This document shows positions 46,436-55,756 of a stretch of 64,000 nt of DNA, piece by piece. This DNA comes from Chitinophagaceae bacterium (GTDB taxonomy: Bacteria; Bacteroidota; Bacteroidia; Chitinophagales; Chitinophagaceae). The DNA lies in NCBI GenBank assembly GCA_016715365.1, contig JADKAM010000007.1:1-64000 (forward strand). The letters run 5' to 3'. Position 1 is the first letter of the stretch. Every line of letters starts with the position of its first letter. The notes below the pieces were generated by a model that ran no database searches, was not told the DNA's origin, and saw only the letters and a list, made by a program, of their open reading frames with translations. The position numbers were made by a program, and so were the translations under genes.

Positions 46436-47017
46436 ATGAAAAATAGCTTTTGGATTCTTTTTATTACGCAGTTCTTTACAGCAAGTTTGATTGCGCAAAA
46501 TTATAAAGAAGAAGCTATAGCGGCAAAGGAACCTGGTTACGCATGTTTGATTAAATTAAGTAAGGATAGCAGTATTTTAAAATACAGTGTTTTAAAATAC
46601 AAGATGCCTCCAATGAGTTACGGTTATTTAGAAGCAGATGGGGAGAAATTGAAATACAATTTAGAGGACATTATTGCATTTCAGGATGAGAAAGGTTATT
46701 GGCTAAAAGTGTATGAACCTGCAGCCAATTCAAAACCAGTTGTTGGCAGGCTTTCTTTTGATGGTTTTTTTGCAGTACGGATAGTGAGTGGAAAAATAGA
46801 GTTATATACCCAAAAGTCCGATGGTTCTCAGGGTTTTGGCGGTCGGGCCTATTTTGTAAAGAAAGGAAATGTTATTGCAGGTGTTGATATATGGGGCGTG
46901 AATGTGAAAAATATGATGAGTGATAATAAAAAAATGTACAACAGTATAGATGTGGATGGAAGGAAAAAAATAAAAGAGCTGATAGAAATTATAGAGGAGT
47001 ATAATAAAAGTAAATAG
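46436..47017 (+). CDS. Secreted protein of unknown function inside the nuo operon
   Basis: This 193-residue protein has a signal peptide (MKNSFWILFITQFFTASLIAQ). The mature part alternates short beta segments (YSVLKYKMPPMSYGYLEADG, GYWLKVYEP, GFFAVRIVSGKIELYTQ) and ends with a charged helix (GRKKIKELIEIIEEYNKSK). I recognise no family. It begins 21 bp after the NTF2-like gene and ends 46 bp before nuoF, so it is probably on the nuo transcript. It is more AT-rich than the nuo genes around it. Confidence 0.75.
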   Translation: MKNSFWILFITQFFTASLIAQNYKEEAIAAKEPGYACLIKLSKDSSILKYSVLKYKMPPMSYGYLEADGEKLKYNLEDIIAFQDEKGYWLKVYEPAANSKPVVGRLSFDGFFAVRIVSGKIELYTQKSDGSQGFGGRAYFVKKGNVIAGVDIWGVNVKNMMSDNKKMYNSIDVDGRKKIKELIEIIEEYNKSK

Positions 47018-47063
47018 TTTTTGGAAGAAACAGTTAACGAAATTCCACACCAGGATTTAGTAT

Positions 47064-48419
47064 ATGAGTAGAAAATTATTATTAGAAAAAGCACATGTAG
47101 AAAACATCAGGTTGTATGATGTGTACCGTCGTGAAGGTGGTTACCGCAGTGTGGAGAAGGCATTAAAAATGGCGCCTGCAGATATTGTGGAAGAAGTAAA
47201 GAAGAGTGGCCTGAGAGGTCGTGGTGGTGCAGGTTTTCCTACAGGAATGAAATGGAGTTTCATTGCCAAGCCGGAAGGTGTTCCCCGCCATTTGGTGGTA
47301 AATGCCGATGAAAGCGAACCCGGTACTTTTAAAGACAGGTACCTGATGGAATTTATTCCGCATATTTTAATTGAAGGAATGATCGTTTCTTCTTTCGCCC
47401 TTGGTTCCAATGTTTCATACATATATATACGTGGAGAATACCACTGGATCGTTGATATTTTAGAACAGGCGATTGCCGAAGCAAAACACAATGGCTTTCT
47501 TGGTAAAAATATTTTAGGCAGCGGCTTTGATTGTGAAATTTATGTTCACCGTGGCGCAGGCGCTTATATCTGTGGCGAAGAGACTGCATTAATTGAATCG
47601 CTGGAAGGCAAGCGTGGTAATCCAAGAATAAAACCACCGTTCCCTGCTGTAAAAGGCGCCTGGGAAAGGCCTACCGTGGTAAATAATGTAGAAACCATTG
47701 CAGCCGTTGTTCCCATCATCAATGATGGCGGCGAAGAATATGCAAAGATCGGCGTAGGAAAAAGCACCGGTACCAAATTGATGAGTGCCTGTGGTAATTT
47801 AAATAAACCGGGTGTTTACGAAATTGATATGACCATTTCTGTTGAAGAATTTATTTACAGCGATGAGTATTGTGGAGGTATTCCCAACGGCAGAAAATTA
47901 AAAGCCTGTATTCCCGGCGGATCATCAGTACCAATCCTTCCTGCTAATTTATTATTAACAACTGCCAAAGGTGAAAAAAGATTAATGAACTACGAAAGCC
48001 TGAGTGATGGCGGTTTTGCAACCGGCAGTATGATGGGCTCGGGTGGGTTTATTGTTTTGGATGATAACCAGTGCGTGGTAAAACATACGTATACTTTAGC
48101 AAGATTTTACCGTCATGAAAGTTGCGGACAATGTAGCCCATGCCGTGAAGGAACCGGCTGGATGGAAAAAATATTATTGAATATCGAGAATGGAAAAGGA
48201 AAGATGAGTGATATTGACCTGTTGTGGGATATTCAACGCAAGATTGAAGGAAATACCATTTGTCCGTTAGGCGATGCAGCGGCCTGGCCGGTTGCAGCAG
48301 CCATCAGGCATTTCAGGGATGAGTTTGAATGGCATGTGAAAAACCCGGTTGAGTGTTTGACCAGTAATTATGGATTGGCACATTATGCCGATCCGATTCA
48401 TGTGCCGGTGGTAGCGTAA
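47064..48419 (+). CDS. nuoF: NADH-quinone oxidoreductase subunit F
   Basis: This 451-residue 51-kDa-type subunit binds NADH, FMN and 4Fe-4S cluster N3. The NADH/FMN loop is GLRGRGGAGFPTGMKWSF; FMN-side residues follow in VNADESEPGTFKDR and YICGEETALIESLEGKRG. The N3 cluster ligands lie in ESCGQCSPCREGTGW plus the later Cys in NTICPLGDA. Length and order are normal. Confidence 0.97.
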   Translation: MSRKLLLEKAHVENIRLYDVYRREGGYRSVEKALKMAPADIVEEVKKSGLRGRGGAGFPTGMKWSFIAKPEGVPRHLVVNADESEPGTFKDRYLMEFIPHILIEGMIVSSFALGSNVSYIYIRGEYHWIVDILEQAIAEAKHNGFLGKNILGSGFDCEIYVHRGAGAYICGEETALIESLEGKRGNPRIKPPFPAVKGAWERPTVVNNVETIAAVVPIINDGGEEYAKIGVGKSTGTKLMSACGNLNKPGVYEIDMTISVEEFIYSDEYCGGIPNGRKLKACIPGGSSVPILPANLLLTTAKGEKRLMNYESLSDGGFATGSMMGSGGFIVLDDNQCVVKHTYTLARFYRHESCGQCSPCREGTGWMEKILLNIENGKGKMSDIDLLWDIQRKIEGNTICPLGDAAAWPVAAAIRHFRDEFEWHVKNPVECLTSNYGLAHYADPIHVPVVA

Positions 48420-48420
48420 T

Positions 48421-48555
48421 TTTCACGCAAAGGCGCAAAGTTTGAAAGGCGCCAAAAAGATGTGTAAATATTTTAAATAAAAAATTGAATATATAGATTA
48501 GTTAATCACTTATAAACTTTGCGGCTTTGCTCCTTAGCGGCTTGGCGTGAAAAAT
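48421..48555. repeat. Inverted repeat between nuoF and nuoG
   Basis: Left words TTTCACGC, AAAGGCGC, AAAGTTTG (48421-48444) face AAACTTTGCGG, CTTTGC, GGCTTGGCGTGAAAA (48515-48555). Outer TTTCACGC/GCGTGAAA and inner CAAAGTTT/AAACTTTG pair perfectly. The right arm runs to the nuoG start. Confidence 0.8.
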
Positions 48556-48556
48556 T

Positions 48557-49720
48557 ATGGCAGACGAAATAAAAACATTTAAAGTAACCATCGATAACAT
48601 CACCATTGATGTTGCGCCGGGTACAACTATATTAAATGCAGCAAGGCAAATTGGTGGCGACGTTACACCACCTGCCATGTGCTATTACAGCAAGCTGGAA
48701 GGCAGCGGTGGTAAGTGCCGCACCTGTTTAGTAGAAGTGGCTGCAGGCTCAACAGCCGACCCAAGACCCATGCCTAAATTAATGGCCAGTTGCCGTACTA
48801 CAGTAATGGATGGTATGGTTGTAAAAAATATCACCAGCGAAAAAGTAACAGATGCAAGAAATGGTGTGGTTGAATTTTTACTGATCAATCATCCGCTTGA
48901 TTGTCCTATTTGCGACCAGGCAGGCGAATGCCACCTGCAGGATCTGGGCTACGATCATGGAAAAGCAGGAACACGTTACGAATTTAAAAGAAGAACTTTC
49001 GAGAAAGAAGATATTGGTCCATACATTCAGTTACACATGACAAGATGTATTCTTTGTTATCGTTGTACTTATGTGGCTGATCAGATCACCGATAAAAGAG
49101 TGCATGGTATTTTAGACCGTGGCGATCATGCAGAAATATCTACCTACATTTCCAAAGCCATTGAAAATGATTTTAGCGGTAACATGATCGATGTTTGCCC
49201 GGTTGGTGCTTTAACCGATAAAACCTTCCGTTTTAAGAACAGGGTTTGGTTTACCAAGCCGGTTGATGCCCATCGTGCTTGCGAAAACCCGAAGTGCTGC
49301 GGTAAAGCTACCTTGTGGTTGCGTGGCGATGAAGTTTTCAGGGTTACAGCCCGTAAAGATGAGTGGGGAGAAGTGCAGAGTTACGACGGAAAGCCAGGCT
49401 GGATTTGCAATACCTGCCGCTTTGATAAAAAGAAAACAAGCAACTGGACGGTGGAAGGATTATCAACCATCAGCCGCCATTCAGTTATAGGAGCCAATAA
49501 GTATGCAGGGCTTGAAATGCCGAACGATACCATTAAAAAAGTATTGAATGGCCGTGATCCTAAATTATTAATGAACATACATAATGTAAGTGGCGTAAAT
49601 AATCCCAACATACATTTAAGTGAAATTGACAGGCCATCGCACAAGGATGATTTTGCAAAGTCTGGTGAGTTTGTAAAAGGTGAGGGAGAATCAACACAAT
49701 GGGGATTACCAAAAGAGTAA
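48557..49720 (+). CDS. nuoG: NADH-quinone oxidoreductase subunit G, short form
   Basis: This 387-residue protein keeps the iron-sulfur half of NuoG: 2Fe-2S ligands in PAMCYYSKLEGSGGKCRTCLVE-type sequence (about 38-58), the HPLDCPICDQAGECHLQD segment with its His/Cys set, and TRCILCYRCTYV with DVCPVGAL for a 4Fe-4S cluster. A further set (CENPKCC, ICNTCRFD) follows. The usual molybdopterin-oxidoreductase-like half (total about 700-900 residues in E. coli) is missing, as is typical of Bacteroidota. It is therefore short, not truncated. Confidence 0.93.
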   Translation: MADEIKTFKVTIDNITIDVAPGTTILNAARQIGGDVTPPAMCYYSKLEGSGGKCRTCLVEVAAGSTADPRPMPKLMASCRTTVMDGMVVKNITSEKVTDARNGVVEFLLINHPLDCPICDQAGECHLQDLGYDHGKAGTRYEFKRRTFEKEDIGPYIQLHMTRCILCYRCTYVADQITDKRVHGILDRGDHAEISTYISKAIENDFSGNMIDVCPVGALTDKTFRFKNRVWFTKPVDAHRACENPKCCGKATLWLRGDEVFRVTARKDEWGEVQSYDGKPGWICNTCRFDKKKTSNWTVEGLSTISRHSVIGANKYAGLEMPNDTIKKVLNGRDPKLLMNIHNVSGVNNPNIHLSEIDRPSHKDDFAKSGEFVKGEGESTQWGLPKE

Positions 49721-49741
49721 GAATTATTTTAAAAAACGGAT

Positions 49742-50794
49742 ATGCTTTTAGCAATTGATTTCGCATTAATTATTGAGAAACTGGTTTTGATCGTCATAGT
49801 TGTAATGGCTTCATTGGTTATTGCTATGTACGCAACCTATGGCGAAAGAAAGATTGCAGCTATTTTGCAGGACAGGCGTGGACCTAACCGTGCCGGGCCT
49901 TTTGGTATTTTGCAACCTGTTGCCGATGGTTTGAAACTGTTTTTCAAAGAAGAGATCATTCCGGATTTTTCTTCCAAATTTTTATTTATTCTGGGGCCTT
50001 CTCTTGCCATGCTTACTGCAATTATGACGAGTGCCGTTGTTCCCTGGGGAGATAAAGTACATTTTTTCGACAGGGATATTTCTTTACAGATTGCAGATGT
50101 AAATGTGGGGATACTCTATGTATTTGCTGTGGTAAGTATGGGTGTGTATGGTATCATGATCGGTAGCTGGGCAAGTAACAATAAATTTTCTTTGATGGGT
50201 GGCTTAAGAGCTGCTTCGCAGATCATCAGTTACGAACTGGCCATGGGGATCTCTATCATTGCATTACTTATGGTAACCGGAACGCTAAGCCTTAAAGAAA
50301 TGGTATTGCAACAGCAGGCAGGTTATTGGAATATCGTTTATCAGCCTTTAGGCTTTTTATTATTCCTGATCTGTGCATTTGCAGAATGTAACCGGGCTCC
50401 TTTTGATCTGGCTGAAGCAGAAAGTGAACTGATTGGCGGTTACCATACTGAGTATTCATCCATGAAACTGGGGTTCTACCTTTTTTCTGAATACATCAAT
50501 ATGTTTGTGAGCAGTGTAATTATGTCTACTTTGTTTTTTGGCGGATATGATATTCCGTTTGTAAATGAAGCAGATTATAACCAAAACTGGATGGCCCTGT
50601 TTGGTGTACTGGCATTAATGGCAAAAGTTGTTTGTTTTATATTCTTTTTCATGTGGGTAAGGTGGACCATTCCAAGATTCAGGTACGATCAGTTAATGAA
50701 CCTGGGTTGGAGGATTTTGATCCCGATATCCTTATTTAATATGCTGGTAACAGGTGCCATCATTTTATTAAAACAGAATAACTGGCATTTTTAA
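49742..50794 (+). CDS. nuoH: NADH-quinone oxidoreductase subunit H
   Basis: This 350-residue membrane subunit has about eight helices and helps form the quinone tunnel. Signatures: TYGERKIAAILQDRRGPNRAGPFGILQPVADGLKLF near 30-65 and CAFAECNRAPFDLAEAESELIGGYHTEYSSMKLG near 215-250. Length is normal. Confidence 0.97.
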   Translation: MLLAIDFALIIEKLVLIVIVVMASLVIAMYATYGERKIAAILQDRRGPNRAGPFGILQPVADGLKLFFKEEIIPDFSSKFLFILGPSLAMLTAIMTSAVVPWGDKVHFFDRDISLQIADVNVGILYVFAVVSMGVYGIMIGSWASNNKFSLMGGLRAASQIISYELAMGISIIALLMVTGTLSLKEMVLQQQAGYWNIVYQPLGFLLFLICAFAECNRAPFDLAEAESELIGGYHTEYSSMKLGFYLFSEYINMFVSSVIMSTLFFGGYDIPFVNEADYNQNWMALFGVLALMAKVVCFIFFFMWVRWTIPRFRYDQLMNLGWRILIPISLFNMLVTGAIILLKQNNWHF

Positions 50795-50814
50795 TTTTAT
50801 AAAAACGAGTTTTC

Positions 50815-50830
50815 TCCGCCATTTGGCGGA
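50815..50830 (+). other. Small hairpin between nuoH and nuoI
   Basis: TCCGCC (50815-50820) pairs with GGCGGA (50825-50830) around ATTT. It lacks a T-run. It could pause polymerase or protect mRNA; function is unknown. Confidence 0.5.
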
Positions 50831-50855
50831 TGTTTAAGCTGACTTAATAATAAGT

Positions 50856-51410
50856 ATGCAAGCATTAACAAACAGATTAAAGCAGGTAGATCGCAGGAAA
50901 ATGAATTTCCTGGAACGGCTTTATTTAGTCGCAATTTTTAAGGGTATGCTCATCACATTCAGCCATATCTTTAAAAAGAGACCAACGATTAATTATCCTG
51001 AAAAAACAAGGCCATTCAGCCCGGTTTTTCGTGGTCTTCATATTTTAAACAGGGATGCAGAAGGTCGTGAAAACTGTACTGCCTGTGGTTTGTGTGCTGT
51101 TGCCTGTCCGGCAGAAGCTATTACCATGGAAGCTGCAGAAAGGCAAACAGGAGAAGAAAACTTATACCGGGAAGAAAAGTATGCAGCCAAATACGAGATC
51201 AATATGCTGCGTTGCATCTTTTGCGGATTGTGTGAAGAAGCCTGCCCCAAAGATGCTATTTATTTAAGCGAAACTTTTGCGCCGGCCGATTACCAGCGCA
51301 AACAGTTTATTTATAAAAAAGAAGAATTACTGATACCGCACCCGGTTGAAGATCCTGAGGCATATAAAAAAGCTTTAGGCAACAGGGCAAAAAAAGAAAC
51401 GGTTAATTAA
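50856..51410 (+). CDS. nuoI: NADH-quinone oxidoreductase subunit I
   Basis: This 184-residue ferredoxin-like subunit carries clusters N6a and N6b. Two 4Fe-4S motifs are visible: CTACGLCAVACP near 72-83 and CIFCGLCEEACP near 117-128. An N-terminal amphipathic helix and a KRPTINYPE linker precede them. It is the electron bridge to NuoB. Confidence 0.97.
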   Translation: MQALTNRLKQVDRRKMNFLERLYLVAIFKGMLITFSHIFKKRPTINYPEKTRPFSPVFRGLHILNRDAEGRENCTACGLCAVACPAEAITMEAAERQTGEENLYREEKYAAKYEINMLRCIFCGLCEEACPKDAIYLSETFAPADYQRKQFIYKKEELLIPHPVEDPEAYKKALGNRAKKETVN

Positions 51411-51415
51411 AGGAT

Positions 51416-51922
51416 ATGAGCATTACAGAAATATTATTTTGGGGTTTATCAGCTTTGGCTTTGTTCAGTGCTGTAATGGTGGTTGCCAGTAAAAGCCCGG
51501 TGTACAGCATCCTGTATCTTATTGTTGTATTCTTTGCCATTTCTGGTCATTATATTTTGTTGAATGCACAGTTTTTAGCCATCGTAAATATTATTGTGTA
51601 TGCAGGCGCTATCATGGTGTTGTTTTTATTTGTGGTGATGCTGATGAATTTGAATGCAGAATCGGAACCCAAAAAACACCGGATGTTACAGTTTGCAGGA
51701 TTGATATCAGGCGGTTGTTTGTTCCTGGTTTTAATTGCTGCTATATCAGATACGGCACAGGCATCCAATATGGTGCAGATGGGCAGTGGCGACAATGGTC
51801 TCATCAAAAACCTGGGAATGGTGTTGTTTAAAGATTATGTGCTGCCTTTTGAGATCAGTTCTGTTTTGTTTTTAAGTGCAATGATAGGAGCGGTGGTAAT
51901 TGGTAAAAAAGAAAGAAGTTAA
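51416..51922 (+). CDS. nuoJ: NADH-quinone oxidoreductase subunit J
   Basis: This 168-residue, five-helix membrane subunit contains the conserved [22 protein letters not shown] stretch (near 57-78), known for the pi-bulge helix in proton coupling. It starts 5 bp after nuoI. Confidence 0.95.
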   Translation: MSITEILFWGLSALALFSAVMVVASKSPVYSILYLIVVFFAISGHYILLNAQFLAIVNIIVYAGAIMVLFLFVVMLMNLNAESEPKKHRMLQFAGLISGGCLFLVLIAAISDTAQASNMVQMGSGDNGLIKNLGMVLFKDYVLPFEISSVLFLSAMIGAVVIGKKERS

Positions 51923-51927
51923 TTGAT

Positions 51928-52260
51928 ATGGAAATTAAATGGTACATAGGTTTGGCAGTAGCACTGTTCTGCACCGGAATTGTAGGGGTACTTACCCGCC
52001 GCAATTCAATCATTATTTTTATGTGCATTGAGCTGATGCTGAATGCTGTGAATTTATTGCTGGTAGCATTTTCAAAAATGCATGCGGCATCCGCTGTGGT
52101 GCAAGCCAACCCAAATGTGGTAAGCGATGCACAGATCTTTGTATTTTTTATTATGGTGGTAGCAGCGGCGGAAGTAAGTGTGGGACTGGCTATTATTGTA
52201 ATGCTTTATAGAAATACGCATTCGGTAGATGTGAATTTTTTAAACAGGTTAAAGAATTGA
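51928..52260 (+). CDS. nuoK: NADH-quinone oxidoreductase subunit K
   Basis: This 110-residue, three-helix subunit has the conserved membrane Glu in [12 protein letters not shown] and in [13 protein letters not shown], both part of the proton path. It starts 5 bp after nuoJ. Confidence 0.96.
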   Translation: MEIKWYIGLAVALFCTGIVGVLTRRNSIIIFMCIELMLNAVNLLLVAFSKMHAASAVVQANPNVVSDAQIFVFFIMVVAAAEVSVGLAIIVMLYRNTHSVDVNFLNRLKN

Positions 52261-52330
52261 CCACAGACCAAAGGCGATGGACCGCAGATGCATTTTCTGT
52301 TGTCGGTCGTCAGTTGACTGTAGTCTAAAT
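52261..52330. repeat. Imperfect inverted repeat between nuoK and nuoL
   Basis: The left side (52259-52290) has GACCACAG, ACCAAAGG, GATGGACC, GCAGA words; the right side (52299-52330) has TCTGTTG, TCGGTCG, TCAGTTGAC, TGTAGTC. Inverted they match at roughly 19 of 30 positions. The word spacing is about 7-8 nt. Confidence 0.65.
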
Positions 52331-52337
52331 TGAGCTT

Positions 52338-54236
52338 ATGAATAATGTTTTTCAATTAGTTTGGCTGATTCCTGTACTGCCTTTGCTGGGCTTTCTTATC
52401 AATGGCCTTGGCAGAAAGCAGGTTTCAAAAACAATGGCCGGTATTATCGGCAGTGGAACGGTGTTTATTTCTTTCCTGATAAGTGCAGCTGTTTTTTTCA
52501 GTGTTAAAGAAGGCAATACCCATGTTGCCCATTATTTCGATTTTATAAATATCACGGCACTGAAGATCGGTTTCGATTTTCAGATCGACCAGCTTTCTTC
52601 CATCTTCTTATTAATAATTACCGGCGTTGGTTTTTTAATACATGTGTATTCAACCGCTTACATGCATGATGAAGAGCCCAAAGATTTTGCAAAGTATTTT
52701 GCTTACCTGAATCTTTTTGTGTTCTCCATGTTGCTGCTGGTAATGGGTGCAAACTTTGTCATCATGTTCATCGGTTGGGAAGGTGTGGGACTTTGTTCTT
52801 ATTTACTCATTGGGTTCTGGTTTAAAAATACCAATTACAATATTGCAGCTAAGAAGGCCTTCATCATGAACCGTATTGGCGATCTTGGTTTTTTACTGGC
52901 TGTTTTCTGGCTGATATCTAAACTGGGCACAGCAGATTACCACACCGTATTTGCAAGCGTTTCCAAATTAACCGTAACAGATATTACCGGTATCACCATG
53001 TTATTATTTGTAGGTGCTATGGGCAAGAGTGCACAAATTCCTTTGTACACCTGGTTGCCCGATGCGATGGCCGGTCCAACTCCTGTAAGTGCTTTGATAC
53101 ATGCCGCTACCATGGTTACGGCCGGTATCTACATGATTGCCCGCAGCAATATTTTATATACCATGGCGCCGGTTACGCAAAGCGTTGTTGCCATTGTTGG
53201 TTTATCTACAGCCATACTTGCAGCCACCATCGCCTTAAAACAAAACGATATTAAAAAAGTATTGGCTTACTCAACCGTAAGCCAGTTGGGTTATATGTTT
53301 TTAGCATTGGGCGTTGGTGCTTATACCGGCGCAGTGTTTCATGTGATGACACATGCTTTCTTCAAAGCACTTTTATTCCTCGGCGCAGGTAGTGTTATAC
53401 ATGCTATGAGTGGTGAACAGGATATCCGTAATATGGGTGGACTGAAAAAATACATGAGTGTTACGCATATCACTTTCTTACTGGCTTGTCTGGCCATTGC
53501 CGGTATGCCGCCATTCTCAGGTTTCTTTTCTAAAGATGAAATTTTAGCTGCGGCTTATGAAAGAAGTCCATTGCTTTGGGGAGTTGGAGTTGCAGGCGCA
53601 ATCATGACAGCTTTTTATATGTTCCGTTTATATGCCATGACCTTTCTTGGAAAATTCAGGGGCACCCATGAGCAGGAACATCATCTACATGAAAGCCCTA
53701 AAGCAATCACTATTCCGTTAATTATTTTGGCCATCTTATCAGTTGTTGGTGGATGGATTGGTATTCCGGAAGTCTTTATGCATGGCGGTCACAGGCTGGA
53801 AACATTTTTAGAACCCGTGTTTGCCCAAAGCAATGCTTTAACTGAAAAACATCCTTTATCACATGTAATGGAATATACGTTGATGGGTGTTTCTGTTGCA
53901 GCGGCTTTAGCGGCCTTGGTTTTTGCATGGAGCAAATTCAGCAAATATCAAAAAGTTGAAAAAGAAGAAACCGGCCTCGGAAAAGTACTTGCCAATAAAT
54001 GGTATGTTGATGAGTTGTATGATACTATCATTGTAAAGCCAGTATTGTCAATAGCAAAATATTTCAACAATATTTTTGAGAGGAAGGGTATAGATGGTTT
54101 TGTAAATGGTGTTGGCAAAGCTGTTAACTATGGCAGCCGCCAGATCCGTTTATTACAATCGGGCCAGGTTGGTATTTATGTGTTAATGATGGTGCTGGGC
54201 ATTTTGCTATTTTTTATTATTCAGTTGTTTTTATAA
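52338..54236 (+). CDS. nuoL: NADH-quinone oxidoreductase subunit L
   Basis: This 632-residue antiporter-like proton-pumping subunit has about 16 helices plus the lateral amphipathic helix near the end. Segments: MFIGWEGVGLCSYLLIGFW with the key Glu (near 143-161), GKSAQIPLYTWLPDAMAGPTPVSALIHAATMVTAG (near 230-265) and KVLAYSTVSQLGYM (near 312-325). Length is normal. Confidence 0.97.
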   Translation: MNNVFQLVWLIPVLPLLGFLINGLGRKQVSKTMAGIIGSGTVFISFLISAAVFFSVKEGNTHVAHYFDFINITALKIGFDFQIDQLSSIFLLIITGVGFLIHVYSTAYMHDEEPKDFAKYFAYLNLFVFSMLLLVMGANFVIMFIGWEGVGLCSYLLIGFWFKNTNYNIAAKKAFIMNRIGDLGFLLAVFWLISKLGTADYHTVFASVSKLTVTDITGITMLLFVGAMGKSAQIPLYTWLPDAMAGPTPVSALIHAATMVTAGIYMIARSNILYTMAPVTQSVVAIVGLSTAILAATIALKQNDIKKVLAYSTVSQLGYMFLALGVGAYTGAVFHVMTHAFFKALLFLGAGSVIHAMSGEQDIRNMGGLKKYMSVTHITFLLACLAIAGMPPFSGFFSKDEILAAAYERSPLLWGVGVAGAIMTAFYMFRLYAMTFLGKFRGTHEQEHHLHESPKAITIPLIILAILSVVGGWIGIPEVFMHGGHRLETFLEPVFAQSNALTEKHPLSHVMEYTLMGVSVAAALAALVFAWSKFSKYQKVEKEETGLGKVLANKWYVDELYDTIIVKPVLSIAKYFNNIFERKGIDGFVNGVGKAVNYGSRQIRLLQSGQVGIYVLMMVLGILLFFIIQLFL

Positions 54237-54242
54237 ATAGAT

Positions 54243-55727
54243 ATGAACCAAAATATTTGGATTACATTTCCTGAGTTGCTCATCTGGTTTCCGCTGGTAG
54301 CAGGGCTTGTGGCATTTATGATACGTAAGGAAAATGCGGTAAAGAACTGGGCAATCCTTGCTTCGCTGATTACGTTAAGTATATCAATCGTAAGCCTGGT
54401 TTATGCCGATAATTCAAAACATTTTTACCTTAATAATGTCAGTTATTTCTGGCTCCGGTATCTCGGCAGCAATTTTACACTGGGCCTGGATGGAATGGGG
54501 CATATGCTTACGGCGCTCACTGCAGTTGCGTTCCCTATTATTTTTATAGCTACCAATAAAACAAACTATAAAAATGCCAATGCTTTTTATGGCTTAATGC
54601 TGTTAACACAATCCGGTTTAATGGGTGTGTTTACGGCCATGGATCTGCTGGTGTTTTATTTCTTCTGGGAGCTGGCTGTTATACCGGCTTACTTCTTATC
54701 CAGCCGCTGGGGTGGCGAAAGAAGAATCCAGGCGACATTTAAATTCTTTGTATACACTTTTACAGGTTCCTTATTAATGCTGGTAGGTATTATATATCTG
54801 TATATGCATACCATACCATCTGCAAATGCAGAGCATTCTTTTTCTATGAATGCAGTTTATTCTGCCGTGCTTTCTCCGGCAGAGAAAAACTGGATTTTCT
54901 GGCTTTTCTTTATTGCATTTGCCATAAAAATGCCGGTGTTCCCTTTTCATACCTGGCAGCCGGATACATATGAGCAGGCACCCACTTCAACAACCATGGT
55001 ACTAAGTGGTATTATGGTTAAGATGGGTGTGTTTGCAGTGATACGCTGGATACTCCCTGTCTTTCCGGATGCAGTTACCAAGTTTGATAACATCGTAATC
55101 GGCCTTTCAGTTATTGGCATGATATACGCCAGTTTAATAGCCATAAGGCAGGATGATCTGAAACGCTTTGTTGCTTATTCCTCCATTGCCCACATCGGTT
55201 TAATGTGTGCAGCCATTTTTACAAAAAGCGAAATTGGTTTGCAGGGCGTAATGATACAGATGTTCAGTCATGGCATTAATATCATAGGCATGTGGATAGT
55301 GGTTGACCTGATTGAAAAACAAACCGGCACCCGTAAAATTTCTGAGCTGGGCGGAATTGCACACAAGGCTCCGGTGTTAACTATTTTCCTGGTGGTAATT
55401 GCACTGGCAAATATTGCCCTGCCATTAACCAACGCATTTGTAGGAGAGTTTATGATGTTCAGCGGCTTGTTCACATTTAATTTCTGGTATGCGGCTGTAG
55501 CCGGACTAAGTATTATCCTGGCAGCAGTGTACACTTTAAATATGGTGCAGAAAGTTTTTTACGGCGAGGCAAACAGCATTACAGAAAAAATTCAGGAGAT
55601 ATCATTAAGTCAAAAACTGGTGTTGGCTTTTTTGGTTGTCCTGATCTTCCTGTTTGGGGTTTATCCGCAACCGCTTTTCGACTTAACAAAAGATTCGGTA
55701 GCGGCTATATTAACAAGAATTAAATAA
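54243..55727 (+). CDS. nuoM: NADH-quinone oxidoreductase subunit M
   Basis: This 494-residue antiporter-like subunit has FYFFWELAVIPAYFLSSRWG with the conserved Glu, KMPVFPFHTWQPDTYEQAPTSTTMVLSGIMVKMG, and KRFVAYSSIAHIGLM. It starts 6 bp after nuoL. Length is normal. Confidence 0.97.
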   Translation: MNQNIWITFPELLIWFPLVAGLVAFMIRKENAVKNWAILASLITLSISIVSLVYADNSKHFYLNNVSYFWLRYLGSNFTLGLDGMGHMLTALTAVAFPIIFIATNKTNYKNANAFYGLMLLTQSGLMGVFTAMDLLVFYFFWELAVIPAYFLSSRWGGERRIQATFKFFVYTFTGSLLMLVGIIYLYMHTIPSANAEHSFSMNAVYSAVLSPAEKNWIFWLFFIAFAIKMPVFPFHTWQPDTYEQAPTSTTMVLSGIMVKMGVFAVIRWILPVFPDAVTKFDNIVIGLSVIGMIYASLIAIRQDDLKRFVAYSSIAHIGLMCAAIFTKSEIGLQGVMIQMFSHGINIIGMWIVVDLIEKQTGTRKISELGGIAHKAPVLTIFLVVIALANIALPLTNAFVGEFMMFSGLFTFNFWYAAVAGLSIILAAVYTLNMVQKVFYGEANSITEKIQEISLSQKLVLAFLVVLIFLFGVYPQPLFDLTKDSVAAILTRIK

Positions 55728-55756
55728 CAAAAGCGCCGGTTGGCGTACATGAGGTT

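Noticed and set aside
48557..49720. nuoG as a truncated gene
   Set aside because: It ends cleanly, nuoH follows after about 20 bp, and the short form without the molybdopterin half is usual in Bacteroidota.
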